Below are positions 11,929-23,603 of a stretch of DNA of 64,000 nucleotides, in pieces. Each line of letters begins with the position of its first letter. The first letter of the stretch is position 1. The notes beneath the pieces were generated by a model, which saw only the letters and a list, made by a program, of their open reading frames with translations, did not search any database and was not told the origin of the DNA. The stretch lies in the NCBI GenBank assembly GCA_017163975.1, contig JAFFSR010000237.1, positions 3,224,001 to 3,288,000 of the forward strand, in the 5' to 3' direction. The stretch comes from Anastatus disparis (taxonomy: Eukaryota > Arthropoda > Insecta > Hymenoptera > Eupelmidae). Made by a program: the position numbers and the translations under genes.

Positions 11929-14072
11929 ATGTTTTCTACAAAACTTGGATTTCATCCAAGAATAATTAGACATGCAACTAAATCATACAATATAAGGTAT
12001 GACTCGATTATACAAAGTAACAATTACACATCTTTAGCTCCGATTTATAACTTAAAAAGTAAATACCAAGAAACACAAGTTTATGATTTTAAAAATAATG
12101 GAATCAATAGTTCAAAATATAAAATTGGATTTAATCTTTTAAAGTATTCAACAAATCCAATTGAAGTGCCACCATTACCACCACCTCCACCAGCAGACGA
12201 AGATACGTTTGGTTCAATAGGAGGTGCAAAATATGAAAGTGTCGAATTGGACAAAGAAGAGTTAAAAGAAGAAGAAAGATATAAAGATTCGCATGGAAGG
12301 GTACCAAGAAAATTTAAACCATCTCCAGGTCAATATGCTCAAATGATTAAAAATTATGTACAAAAAGGTGATTTAAATGCAGCGCAGGAAGTTATTGAAG
12401 AATGTAAAAGGAATAGAGATAAACCTACTGATTATATGTTCACTCTACTAATTTATGCATTTGCACAACAAGGAGACATTAAAACTTGTTATAGATATTT
12501 TAGTCAAATGAAAGATAGACAATTCAAAATAAAAGCTAACACGTATACAAGCTTATTAAATGCTTGCGCAAATTCGACAGATTCTGAAAAAGCACTAAAT
12601 TATTTAAGCAAAATAATAAAAACCATGAAGTTAAAAAATTTTCCGATAAATCATGCACATTATAATGTTATGGTCAAAGCTTATGGACGTCATAACAATC
12701 TTGAAGAAGCAAATAAACTAATTTTAGAAATGGTGGAAAATAGAATGAAAATTGGTATATCAACAATAAATAGCTTAATGTACGGTGCTAATTCTGATGA
12801 GAAATCTGGTTTGAAACATATTCTACATTATTGGCAATTAATGAGAAGGCAAAAGGTGGGTATAAATTATTATTTAGCATAACAAACATATTTATAAACT
12901 TCTTTTTTGAATTTTAGATTCCACCAGATCTATTCAGTTACAATTTACTCTTAAGAGGTATTCGAGATACAAATTTTGGAGGCTGTACAATTGAAGAATT
13001 GTTTATAACGGATGGAGAAGATGAAATTCAAATAAATACTGATGATAATAGACCAGATTTATTGTCTAATCCACCAGTTATAAGTAATTTACCACTTCCT
13101 AATATAAAAACTAAGAGTCCAAATGCTGTTAAAGCTTTATTAGATCCTCTGAAGCCTGAAAACTCTATTTCCACCTTTTCTACAACTTCGAAATCAATAG
13201 AAAATAATTCAAATACATTACCAGTTTCAATGGCACATTTAGATTTGGATTCTATTCTAAAACAAAATAAATTAATTCTTTTTGGAGGCTTTGATGAATT
13301 ATTAAAAAAAATGAAAAATGATAGAATAACACCAAGTATAAAAACATTGACATACTTAATTGAATTGGTTCCTCATTCTATTGCAGCAGAAGATGCAATA
13401 ATAAAATATGCCAAGACAGAAAAAATACCTTTAGATATAGATTTTTTTAATATGTTAATAAAAAAAAGATCTTTACGAGGTGCAAAGAAAGAAGCAAAAG
13501 TAATTAAACATTTCAAATTCAATTTTGTTTGTTAAAAATTGATTGTATAAAAAAAATTTAATTTCAGGAAATATTAGAAGAAATTCGAAAAGCTGATTTA
13601 CGACCAAATATTGTCACATATGGTGTTTTGGCGCTTTCGTGTACTACTGCAAATGAAGGTAGACAACTCATAAACACCTTGAAATCTACAGGACATACTA
13701 TAAATAAATTTATAGCTGATGCATTGTTAACTAGTGCTTTCGATAAAAGAGATTTTGGATTTATATTGGAATTAATGGAAAAGATGAAATCTGAAAGAAT
13801 CAGATTAGATGATAGCACATTTAAAAAAATGGATGAATTTCAACAAAAAATGACTGCATTAATTAAAAGAAAGGTATTAAATTAAAAAAAGAAATTAATT
13901 ATCTACTAATTTCATAATTTTCATTATAATATTTTTTTTTATATTATAGGAAAAAGTAACTAAAAAGGATTCATTCAAAATTGGATTCTCAAAATTCAAT
14001 ATGAGATATAAGAGTTGGCAAACCGAAATGGGACGAAAATTAGTGACAGAACACGCATCTAAACAAACGTAA
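11929..14072 (+). CDS. PTCD1: Pentatricopeptide repeat protein 1, mitochondrial (PTCD1)
   Basis: RNA-binding mitochondrial protein; in mammals PTCD1 acts on leucine tRNAs and 16S rRNA in the mitochondrial matrix. Four exons: 11929-12855, 12918-13499, 13568-13873, 13950-14072; 645 aa, near the vertebrate length of about 700. The N-terminus is basic and followed by a proline run (PPLPPPPPADED). PPR units start near residue 140, with helices of type GQYAQMIKNYVQKGDLNAAQ, DYMFTLLIYAFAQQGDIKTC and THYNVMVKAYGRHNNLEEA-like motifs, and continue in exons 2-3 (IVTYGVLALSCTTANEGRQL). The C-terminal YKSWQTEMGRKLVTEHASK region is basic. All introns are phase 0. The large asparagine-rich insert in exon 2 between PPR blocks is probably a disordered linker. 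Assignment rests on order and spacing of repeats plus the C-terminus. Confidence 0.85.
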
Positions 14073-14287
14073 AATATGTATATAACTATTGTATTATAAA
14101 ATCATAAAAATCTGTCCCTATGAAAAAAAATAGTACAGATTTTCAGTCATTATGTACATTATTATTGTTATCATTCATATACAAACGTTGTTTTTTTACA
14201 AACGTCATTTGTAATAAAAAAAATTGTTCAATAAATTTATCTTTACTTAATATCATTGAATTTGATCATATAAAACAACTAAATCAA
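14073..14287. other. Convergent 3' ends of PTCD1 and virilizer
   Basis: A 215-bp A+T-rich gap between two stop codons facing each other. It must hold both 3' UTRs. The short open frame on the plus strand here resembles nothing known. Confidence 0.5.
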
Positions 14288-17200
14288 CTAACGCATATAA
14301 GACGGTCGAGTTTCGGGAACCCATGGTCGACTTCTAGAACCAGCAATCACACCTCTTGATTGATTTGAACCACGAATACTTAATTTATTATAACCGGTTG
14401 GTCCAGTTGGTTGTGCTCCGCATGTTTCTAATGCTACAAAGTCATCAACGTGTAAAGACGGTGGTCTCGAAGTATTTGGAGGTCTAGAACGGAATGGATC
14501 TGCTCCTCTCCCAACTCCTCCTCCTACTGAATTTCCCCTCATAGAACTAGAATATTGACTTCTACCTCTCATTGGCGCGACTGAAAAAAAATTTGTTTTT
14601 ATTAGAATTTTAAACTATATTTTAAATTAAAAAAAAAAATTATAATAAATTTAATTAAATAACAAAAATTATGATGGAATAAAAGTAGCAATTAAAATAG
14701 TTGCAAATTTGAAGTTTTGATTTCAAACTCAGAAAAATAATTAGAATAATACCGAAAGGTTGTTTTGTCTTAACAGTCGGTGCATTTGTCTGTTTTTGCG
14801 TTTCTCTAGAGTCTTGAGGTTCCTCTTGACCTTTAATGTGTGTAGTATAATGAAGAGGCACTTTGGAGCATACTCTCTGTGCTTCTGCTAATAAATTAAA
14901 ATCAGCTGGTAAAAGTTCTGTTGCTAAAGCTAATAAATCTACTGTATTATTATCATTTGTTGATTCTAATAATGGTTTTCTTTCTTTTTCTCTTTCATTG
15001 AAAGAAGATACTGGAGATCGTTGTGCAAATTGATTCAACAAAGCTTCAGGTGGTAAAAGTAACGGTTCAAGCATTTCTGGAATTGGCTCTTTTTCTTCTT
15101 TATCTTCAATAACTTGTAAAGATTCTACTAATTCTGTTGCTTGACGAATTTTCGTCAATGGATGACCTTCTTTCTCCCAAGATAGTAAAGCGGACAGTTG
15201 AGGTATTCTTAAAGACAAAGTTCTCTCAGGAGTTTTACAAGAAATCAAATTATCAAGAAAATTCACCACAAGTTGAGGTACTGTATCATTTTTTTCTTGA
15301 TCTTCTTTTTCTAGAAAAATTTAATAAAGTAATTAAATAAATTTATTATTTTTATGATAGAATGAATTAAAATATTAAATACCTTCAGCAATGTGATCAA
15401 GAAGTTTCTTTAATGCATCTGGATTATTTTCAAGACAACTTTTAACATGATAAAGGCCATAATTATGACTCGTTAAAGACATAAGTATAGTCAAAGTAGT
15501 TTCTACGACGTCTACAGAATATTTAGCTACACTAGCAAGAATTTCAATCAAAGCTGCAATAATAACGAGTAAAGGTTCTTTGCTTGGAACCGAGTGAGCT
15601 AATTGTTTTTCAAACGAATCTGCACTTTCTTGTACTAAACTAAGTTTATAATCACAAAGAGTTTGGAAAAAATCTAAAAGTTCTCTTTGAACATTAGCAT
15701 CATTTGTATTTCTTAATGTTGTGCACATCATTTCTATTACCGGTGGATATTTTTGATCAGATTTCACTTGTGCTCTAGATGCTGGACTAGTTAAAGTTAA
15801 AAGAGTTGCTTTCATAGGTGCATGTCTTGTTAAATCGGCAAGTAAAGCTAATATAGGTAAATTATTTTCTAAAGGATTGGCAGTGAGAATCCCATCTAGT
15901 AGACAACGACCAACTAATAACGCCGTGGGTGCAGCTAAATCACTTAATTGCTTACAAACAGCAGAGACTAATCTAAGTAATTCTGTATTCCAACTAGCAC
16001 ATAATAACCTGATAAAAAATAAAATGTTTTTTAAAATTAATCTAAATATCAAAAGATTTTTAAATCAATTATATTTTACCTAAGAGTTTCTGTGAGACTG
16101 CTTGCTTGTGCTTGAAGATGTGCTGACCATAATTTTCTAAAGCCAAGAGCACGAATTTTGTCTTGAGAACTAGTTTCTTTGGGAGTTAAAATGGACGGCA
16201 ATAACCTTGCTAAAAGTTTTAAGCCAGGAGTAAAATTACAAGGATTTGATGAAACCATTTTCAAAACTTCACCAAGCATTTGTGTCCATAAAGACTTTGC
16301 AACATTGCCTGAACCATCTGAATCGACAGCTCTTGTGAATACTAAAAGAGTTTCAACAATTTCATTTGATAAACAACGTGTTGCATTCGTTGTTGGCATT
16401 GCTTCTATAAGACAGTAAACACCAAGTAATGGGACAACTGCAGTTAAGTCCTTGAATTCAGTTGCCATACACTTAACTAATCTTTCAAGGATTGCCCTTG
16501 TTAATTTAACACATGGTTCAAGTAATGCGATTAAAGCTAAACGTCTTCTTCCAGTAAGTGCAGCACGATGTAATAAAGGTTGCTCATAAAACTGAGCAAT
16601 ATTTGTCATTATTGCAACAAGAGCTGTTAATCCGTCAGCAGCAAATAGTTGTGTTAAGGCATTTCTATGTTTCAATTCAATGTAAGGCTCCATTGGGTCA
16701 ATATCGTCATTAGGAGGAAAAACTAAATAGCAAAGTATTCTACAAGCTGTAGTCAATTCTCCTAAAAATATGAATTATTATTTAGACAAAATAAAATAAT
16801 TTCATGTTCTACGTAATATAAATTATTTTTTTTAATTTTAACAATATTTTTATGACTTACCTGGTAAAGTAGAAGCTCTTTCAGCATTTTTTCGAATAAT
16901 ACTAACTAGGGATGATACATCACCATGATTCCAATTGGAACTTTGAGCAGCAACATTTAAATGCGGAATGACATCACGTAATATTGAGTGGTTTGAAAAT
17001 TTTTCTAATAAATGCACTGCGCGACTTTGAAATATTTCCACTTCATTTGAATAACGAATCACATTAGCAATTATTTCAGCAGCAAATTCAGCAAGATCAT
17101 TATTAGAAAGACAAGGAATGAGAGAGTCAATAAAATTATCCATAGGAAGAACGTTAATTATTGCTTGTACCCCATCTGGATAAACCAGAAAAGAATGTAA

Positions 17201-19464
17201 TTTTCTGAGCCAAGTCCAATCATTTGGATATTGCATTATGGCTATTAAACATTGAACAACTTGCAATCTCCAAGCAATAATTGATCCTATACCACTTTCA
17301 TTATACTGAAGAACTTTTAGTAAAGATTTTGTAACTTCAGCTTCTTTTAATAAATACAATAAACCTTCTTTAGTATCAGCTAAAAGAAATAAAAATTGGC
17401 GGCAAGCTTTTATCAAACTGCTGTCAGAATCAGGAGAACATAAAACTATTAATAAACGATTTGCAACTTTCCAATGATCGAAATAAGCAATCAAATGTTT
17501 GCGAGGATTACGATTTCGTTCTCTTTCAAATTCCATTTGAGCACTAGCAGGCAATTGTCGTTTTGGTTGTGCCATTAAAGTTGGTGCATAAGCATAAGCA
17601 TTTGTCAACTCAAGAACTTCTAATTCGGTAAGTTCTTTTAATTCTGATAGAGATTCATATACGTGAATTTTTCTTAATAATGAACTAAGAGCATATTTTA
17701 ATCTTGCAAGCTTTGCAGAGTCCATCATCATTAGACATAATTTATATAGTTCATTTTCAACTTTTAAAAATTCTTCTACTATTTTTGGACTAATTAATGC
17801 AGCATCGACAGCTCTAATAGCTGCTAATTTTACTGGAAGTGCAACATTTTCACGCATGCATAGTGATAAAAGTTTTTCTGGTGCATTGACTTGTAATAAA
17901 ATTTCTGGACCAGCAGATAGACGGCACAATGCCTCTGCTAATCTGACGCCGACTTTTACATGTCTAACTTTGTATGCTGGCTGTGGTTGTGAACAAGCGT
18001 ATTCAATATTTAAACCAGCATCAATAATACTGTACAAGCTTTTTAAATCTTTTGAACTAAGTTCAAAATTTACCAGAGTGGTACACAAATTCTCACAATT
18101 ATGAACGAATGTTTCTTTTTCTTGTCCAGTTGCATTATTAAAATTAATCACTGATTTTAATAAAGAATTAATCAAATCTTGTAATTTTTCAATTACACCA
18201 TCTTCAATTTTATCTCCAAGAAATTGTTCCTGTTTTTCTAATTCTAATAAATCTGGAGGATTAATTGCATAAAGTTCATTCATTTGGGCTACTTCGAGTT
18301 CAAAATCAATAGCTGGTGGCTCATCATCTGCCATTACATCTTCATCAGACAAAATTGGTTCAAACGGTTCGACCGCACCAGTTTCTTCACTTTCTTCTCT
18401 CTCACCTTCTTCTTCTTCCGCAGAAATTGATTCTGGACTTAATGACACAAGAGACTCTGTAGGAGGTGTTGTGGGCCTTTTTGCAGTTTTATGAGCAGCA
18501 GGTGATGTTTCTTCTTTCCATTGTTGTGGCTCTTGTTTTGGTGGTTCTACTGATGGTGTTCTTGCAGGTTCAACCACTGGAACTGCATGCACTGGAGGAG
18601 AGGGTGTAGCTACTGGACCAGTTTCCTGTTGCTATAATTGAACGAATATCATTATTATCTGTGCCACGTGATTTGTAAAACCATATTGAAATGGTAAATT
18701 AGTATATTTCCTTTAAAATGAAGAATACAAATCTTAATTTAAATTCAAAATAAATAATATTTTTTAATATTTACCAATGCATTTGCATGAGCTTGATTTT
18801 CATAATACCATTCTGGTTCTTGATGCTCAGGAGCCTGAACATTATTTACCGGTGGTTCTTCTTCTGGAGCAGTAACAGGAGGTACAGGAGCTGGGGCCGC
18901 TGACCCTGGAATTTCTTGAGGATTACTCAGAGATTTAGTCAAAGTTCCGTATACAGCTAAAGTAATTGTCGTGTACCACCCACGCAAAACTAAGCCATCG
19001 GTTGGCAAATGCTTCCTATCACATTCCAACTGAATATGCACATTTTGTTTATATTCTAATCCACCTAGTGATTCAAATGTTGATGCTCCAGGTTTACTTA
19101 AATCATTAACAAAAAATTCTATTTCAAACTGTGATGGATTAGTTGCTCTGAAAAAGTTATAAAACATTTATTGGTAAGTTATACTCAAATTTATATCAAT
19201 AAATTAACTTACCCTAGACGAACACCACCAGGAAAATCAGCTTGTACTCGAGCTCCCAAGGGAATGATTCTTACTTCGCTAATATATACTGGTTTTGGGA
19301 ATTGTACTAAATCCAAGTTTAATTCCTGAAAATAATATTTATGTTTGAATAAAATCTTACTGAAAAAAATAATGAAAATAAACATATATTTAGAAAAAAT
19401 CAATTGTTACCTCCGAAATATCGTGAGAAAAAGTATCGAAAAATAATAATTCTGTATTATCCAT
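14288..19464 (-). CDS. vir: Virilizer, m6A methyltransferase complex subunit
   Basis: Scaffold of the nuclear m6A writer complex (with the METTL3/14 and WTAP/Fl(2)d homologues); in Drosophila it is needed for Sex-lethal splicing. Eight exons on the minus strand: 19464-19411, 19325-19213, 19147-18775, 18631-16861, 16761-16080, 16008-15383, 15310-14753, 14580-14288; 1489 aa. The N-terminus (MDNTELLFFDTFSHDISE, then LDLVQFPKPVYISEVRIIPL and VQADFPGGVRLG) and the C-terminus (RPPNTSRPPSLHVDDFVALE, then GPTGYNK and an RG-rich tail) are diagnostic. The middle is long helical, armadillo-like sequence after an acidic, Pro/Glu-rich stretch in exon 4. It is shorter than the fly and human proteins (about 1800 aa), mainly in low-complexity parts. 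All phases agree. Divergent from ALR at its 5' end. Confidence 0.95.
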
Positions 19465-19855
19465 GTTCTTTTAATACCGACATAAAATAAAGATTAAATT
19501 AACTAAAAATCCACATAATTGTTCTATTTTTATCATGAAATAAATAAAATTATAAAACACTCCAATAAACTCTACATATTTTTCAATCTCTAGCCCTAGC
19601 TCCTATACTCATTTATCGGCAACCTAAAAATTCAGAGTAGATGGCACTGTAATCGTATAAAAATAAAATGCGCAAGGATGCCGCTATTCTTTAAGGTTAG
19701 ATGTATGTACCGGGTAAGGTTAGTTACATCATGTGTACACGGTGTGTCGTCTGCGATGCCCATTAGATTAATAATAACGTGCTTTAATAGATCATAAAAA
19801 GAAACGTTGTTATAAGTTACATCATTTATTGTAACCAAGCAGTTTTTTTAAAAAA
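19465..19855. promoter_or_regulatory. Divergent promoter region of virilizer and ALR
   Basis: The two start codons are 391 bp apart and divergent. The middle (about 19590-19760) is clearly less A+T-rich than its surroundings, as expected for a short shared promoter. No TATA box was seen. Confidence 0.45.
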
Positions 19856-20424
19856 ATGGAAAATATGGCTAATGATGGTAAACCCTGCCGTGCGTGCACT
19901 GATTTTAGATCATGGGCTAAATTACAAAAACGTACATTTGAATCTGAAAGTGTAAGTACTTCATTATCTCTATTCGTTGACAAAACGTCATTATTTTAAT
20001 TTTACTCTTTACAATCTTTACTTTGTAGAAAGACAATAATAATAATAAAAATAGTAATCAATCAACTTCAAAAATGAGGAAAGATTGTCCACTAGATAAG
20101 AATGAATTAGGCTCAAATACATGGTCTTTTTTACATACTATGGCAGCTTATTATCCAGATAATCCAACAGTCCAAGAAAAAAAAGATATGAAAACATTTT
20201 TTCATCTGATAGCAAAATTTTATCCTTGTAGTTATTGTGCAGAAGATTTAAAAATTCAATTAAAAAATTCACCTCCGCAGACAGATTCTCAAGACAAATT
20301 AAGTCAATGGTTATGTAGGATTCATAATGAAGTTAATGAAAAATTAGGTAAACCTGCATTTGACTGTAAATTAGTAAATCAAAGGTGGCGAGATGGTTGG
20401 CTTGATGGTTCCTGTGATCAATGA
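19856..20424 (+). CDS. GFER: FAD-linked sulfhydryl oxidase ALR (Erv1 family)
   Basis: Re-oxidises Mia40/CHCHD4 in the mitochondrial intermembrane space and passes electrons to cytochrome c. Two exons: 19856-19951 and 20029-20424; 163 aa. The N-terminus carries the shuttle motif [12 protein letters not shown] (Cys11, Cys14), which marks the long ALR form. The Erv1/ALR domain starts at [20 protein letters not shown]. It contains the active-site [11 protein letters not shown] (Cys99, Cys102), and the FAD-binding [15 protein letters not shown] and RWRDGW blocks follow. All residues expected for activity are present. The start at 19856 is supported because it includes the conserved CRAC motif; a second Met three codons later is an alternative. 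It shares its upstream region with virilizer and converges with the TMEM145-like gene. Confidence 0.96.
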
Positions 20425-20696
20425 TAAATTTTTGTGCTGTTTTAAAATTTTTTAAATTTATAAAAAAATAGAAAATGAAGATTTAAAAAAAGAAATTAAA
20501 AAACAGTTTGTGCACATAAACAAGTGATGAAAATATTACAATCAATTTTTGTAAATAATTAAATATTTATATTTAACTTTATAAATTGTTCCCACTTTGT
20601 ATGAAAAGTGTAAATAATTATTTTTATTTCATACACAAATATATATATATATGTATAAGATTGTTTCTTGTACAAATGAGTTTTTTTTTTCAATTA

Positions 20697-22552
20697 TTAT
20701 CTAGAAATAGTAGAAATCGATGTTGGTGGAGATTGCGGAACATTAAAAAGTGTCATTGCTGTACGAGCACGTGGCTCATAGCTATTGCCTTGGCCTTCAC
20801 CACCTATTGGAACAATTTGACAAGTTCTAATGTGGAATGGAAAGTTAGAATTAGCTGATGATGGTCTGGTCACATAAAGAAATGTTACGTGACCAACAAA
20901 TATTACCCAAAGAGAACAGCCTTTAACAACACTTTCTCTTACCCATTTATCAACTAGAAAAGTGATTGTTAAAACCTAAAATATAAAAATTTTATTTAAT
21001 TTTTAAATAATTTAAATATTGATTGATTAATATTATAATATTAATATAACATACTGTTAAAGGTTGGCAAAGAAACCAACCAGATCCAAGTGAGAGTAAA
21101 GATCCATAAAAATGAAACTTTGCAGCAGCGCTTTTACTCGTTTTATAACAACAAATAACAAAAACAACCCATGCCCAAATTTTCAAAGCTAATAAACCAT
21201 AACCAGGTGGTGATTCATAAATATATAATACTAAACCAGGATCAAATGCTTCTGATTGATAAACAAACAATAATAACTGTAAAGCCACAGTCAAACCTAT
21301 AAAGGCACTTAATCTCCAAGTTTGTAATGGAGTTAATATACTTTTAGTCACAGTATAACCAAGTGACATTAATAATAAAAGTGTAGTAAAAGATGTTTCT
21401 GAACATGCTTCAAATAAATTTCCAACGAGATATAATCCTTTGAGATCGTAGCCTTTTAAACCTCTATTTACATAACTATTGATTTCGCATAGCAATCCAA
21501 ACAATTGAGATACCAAAGATAACATAAATAGCTTATATGTTACATGTAAAAGTCTTCTTGTGCGTAATTGAAACGCAATATAAATACTGAAACCTATAAG
21601 TAAAACGTAAATGCAAGCTCCTGCTATCAATTCTGGTAAAATATCTGCAATATAATAAACACATTAAATAATATATCTTAAAAAAAATAATTATTTAATG
21701 AAATTAATCATAAAAATAAATTAATTACAAAATTCATCTGCTGAAAAATGTTCTCTCCAAAAGTGACCAGGTTCTGCATTAGTCAAAGATATCCAATATG
21801 ATATATTTAAACCTTTCTGAGAATGACAATCTGATATAGCTATGAACCACCAACGTGGCCTCGATGAAAGAAATTCTCTATAACTTTTGCATTTTACTTG
21901 AGTTTTATTTTTCGATGTAAATTCACATCCTGATATGTAATTAAATCTTGAATAAGGTGATAATGATACAATTTGTCCACGCTCAATCGAAAGAACTGAT
22001 TCACGTTCTCTGCACGATTTATTCGATGGATATACACTTGGCCATTGTGATTGGCTATCGTAGTATAACAACAAATTGGCTTCTGTATCTTTGTCATTAA
22101 TGAGAAATTCATAATCAAATTTTCCTTTGTCCGAGAGAAAACAAAATCTGGCTAAAAATGCCCAGTTCTGCAATAAATTAAAAATAATGAATTATTTATA
22201 TTGTTTACAAATATTTGTATTTAACTGTTGATACCAACTAAAATTTAACAATACTTTTACGATTCTAATTAACTAATTATATTTTTATTTTTTTAAGGAA
22301 TGACGATTTTTATATTATAGCATTAAAAACTGATGAAATGAGAAAAATATAAAACTATATTCAAATTAAGAAACTACAATTCTAAACACTATAATATTTA
22401 AAAAAATCGAACATTATTCAAATGATACCAAATCGCAAAGTGAATAATCATGTTACCTGATTCGTAATCAGCTGTCCTTTCAAAATTTTCGGATTAATTC
22501 GTCCAATAAAAAGTCCAATGATAAAAAATACGATCACGTAAACATTATGCAT
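20697..22552 (-). CDS. TMEM145: TMEM145/GPR180-like seven-pass membrane protein
   Basis: Four exons: 22552-22457, 22167-21729, 21644-21055, 20975-20697; 467 aa. Residues 1-18 form a signal peptide (MHNVYVIVFFIIGLFIGR). A luminal domain follows (NWAFLARFCFLSDKGKFDYE, LLLYYDSQSQWPSVY, RWWFIAISDC, HFSADEF), characteristic of the GPR180/TMEM145 family with its GOLD-like ectodomain. From about residue 180 there are seven hydrophobic segments; YESPPGYGLLALKIWAW and RPSSANSNFPFHIRTCQI match TMEM145 more closely than GPR180. The family is intimal-thickness-related-receptor-like and its biochemical role is unsettled. The predicted place is the secretory pathway or plasma membrane. The 3' end converges with ALR over 272 bp. 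Confident as a family member; choice of TMEM145 over GPR180 is likely. Confidence 0.9.
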
Positions 22553-23603
22553 AGTTGATTATTATTCCAAATAAAAGCATCAACATTTATTCTAACAATC
22601 ATGACTGATACAAGCTAATTAATGTGTTTATTAAATTTTTATCTTTTCAAAACGCGATCCTATTGTTAAAACGCATTTGAAACGATTGACAATAATTAAT
22701 TTCCCTTTTTTCATAGTTATAAACTGAAGCTTTGTATACACTTTATACCAAAGCTGAGCCGCTAAATAACCGATCGATATTTTTCCCTTCGTAAAAGAAC
22801 TATACTACACACATTGTGTCCGTATAAATGAGGTTGATTATCGGCGAAACTATGCGCGTACACCAGTCAAAAGTTATTAAAATTTTAAATACAAAAAATA
22901 TACATGCATATGTATAAACAATAGTTTTTAAACCATAAATAATTAAATACACTTTTTTAAAATTCGCACAACTTTCATACGTTACTTTTACGTTTTAAAA
23001 TTACGTATTCATTTAATTTGTTTATAAAACGATTGAACCATACGATATCGCGTAACTGAACAATATTTCCATTTGTTATAAAAGATAGTTTATCATGTTG
23101 GTTTATTGATTTCTGCATCATTTGATTTTTATAGAACTTATATGTTTGAAGGTCGTCTATATACAATTAAATGTGTTATATTTAGGCTTATATAGGTCGA
23201 TGAAATGGCATTAAATGGAATGTAAATCAAGTCGGTAAGACGGCAAGGGTATTTTACATAATGGATTTAACAAATCTTTAACTTTAATCTAAAAAATTGT
23301 CGGTAAAACGAATAAAAATGTTAAACCGATCAAAATTTTTGTAAAATTTTGAAAAAATCAATTTTTTTGGTAAAATGTTTTATGAAAATGTTAAATTATA
23401 AAGAAAGAAATAATAATAAAGATAAATTTGTTTTATTTAATATTTAATCTTATCTTATATTGTTTACAATTAAAGATTACGTACAGTATGATAAAAAATA
23501 TAAATATAATAAAATTGATCGTTAATTCTATAATCTAAAAAAACTGATTACTAGTATTTCTTAAGAAAAAAAGTATATATAAATATAGTATAAAATGTTA
23601 AAA
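22553..23603. other. Gap between TMEM145-like and PTER genes
   Basis: Contains the TMEM145-like 5' region and the PTER 3' UTR. A 62-codon minus frame at 23166-22975 has no upstream ATG until an internal Met-Met and matches no family I know. A TATA-like CTATATAAGCC lies on the minus strand about 25-40 bp upstream of that frame (near 23190-23200). I do not call a gene. Confidence 0.4.

Noticed and set aside
22975..23166. 62-codon minus frame between PTER and the TMEM145-like gene
   Set aside because: Composition is somewhat protein-like and a TATA-like box is near, but there is no ATG at its start and I recognise no family. Transcript evidence would be needed.
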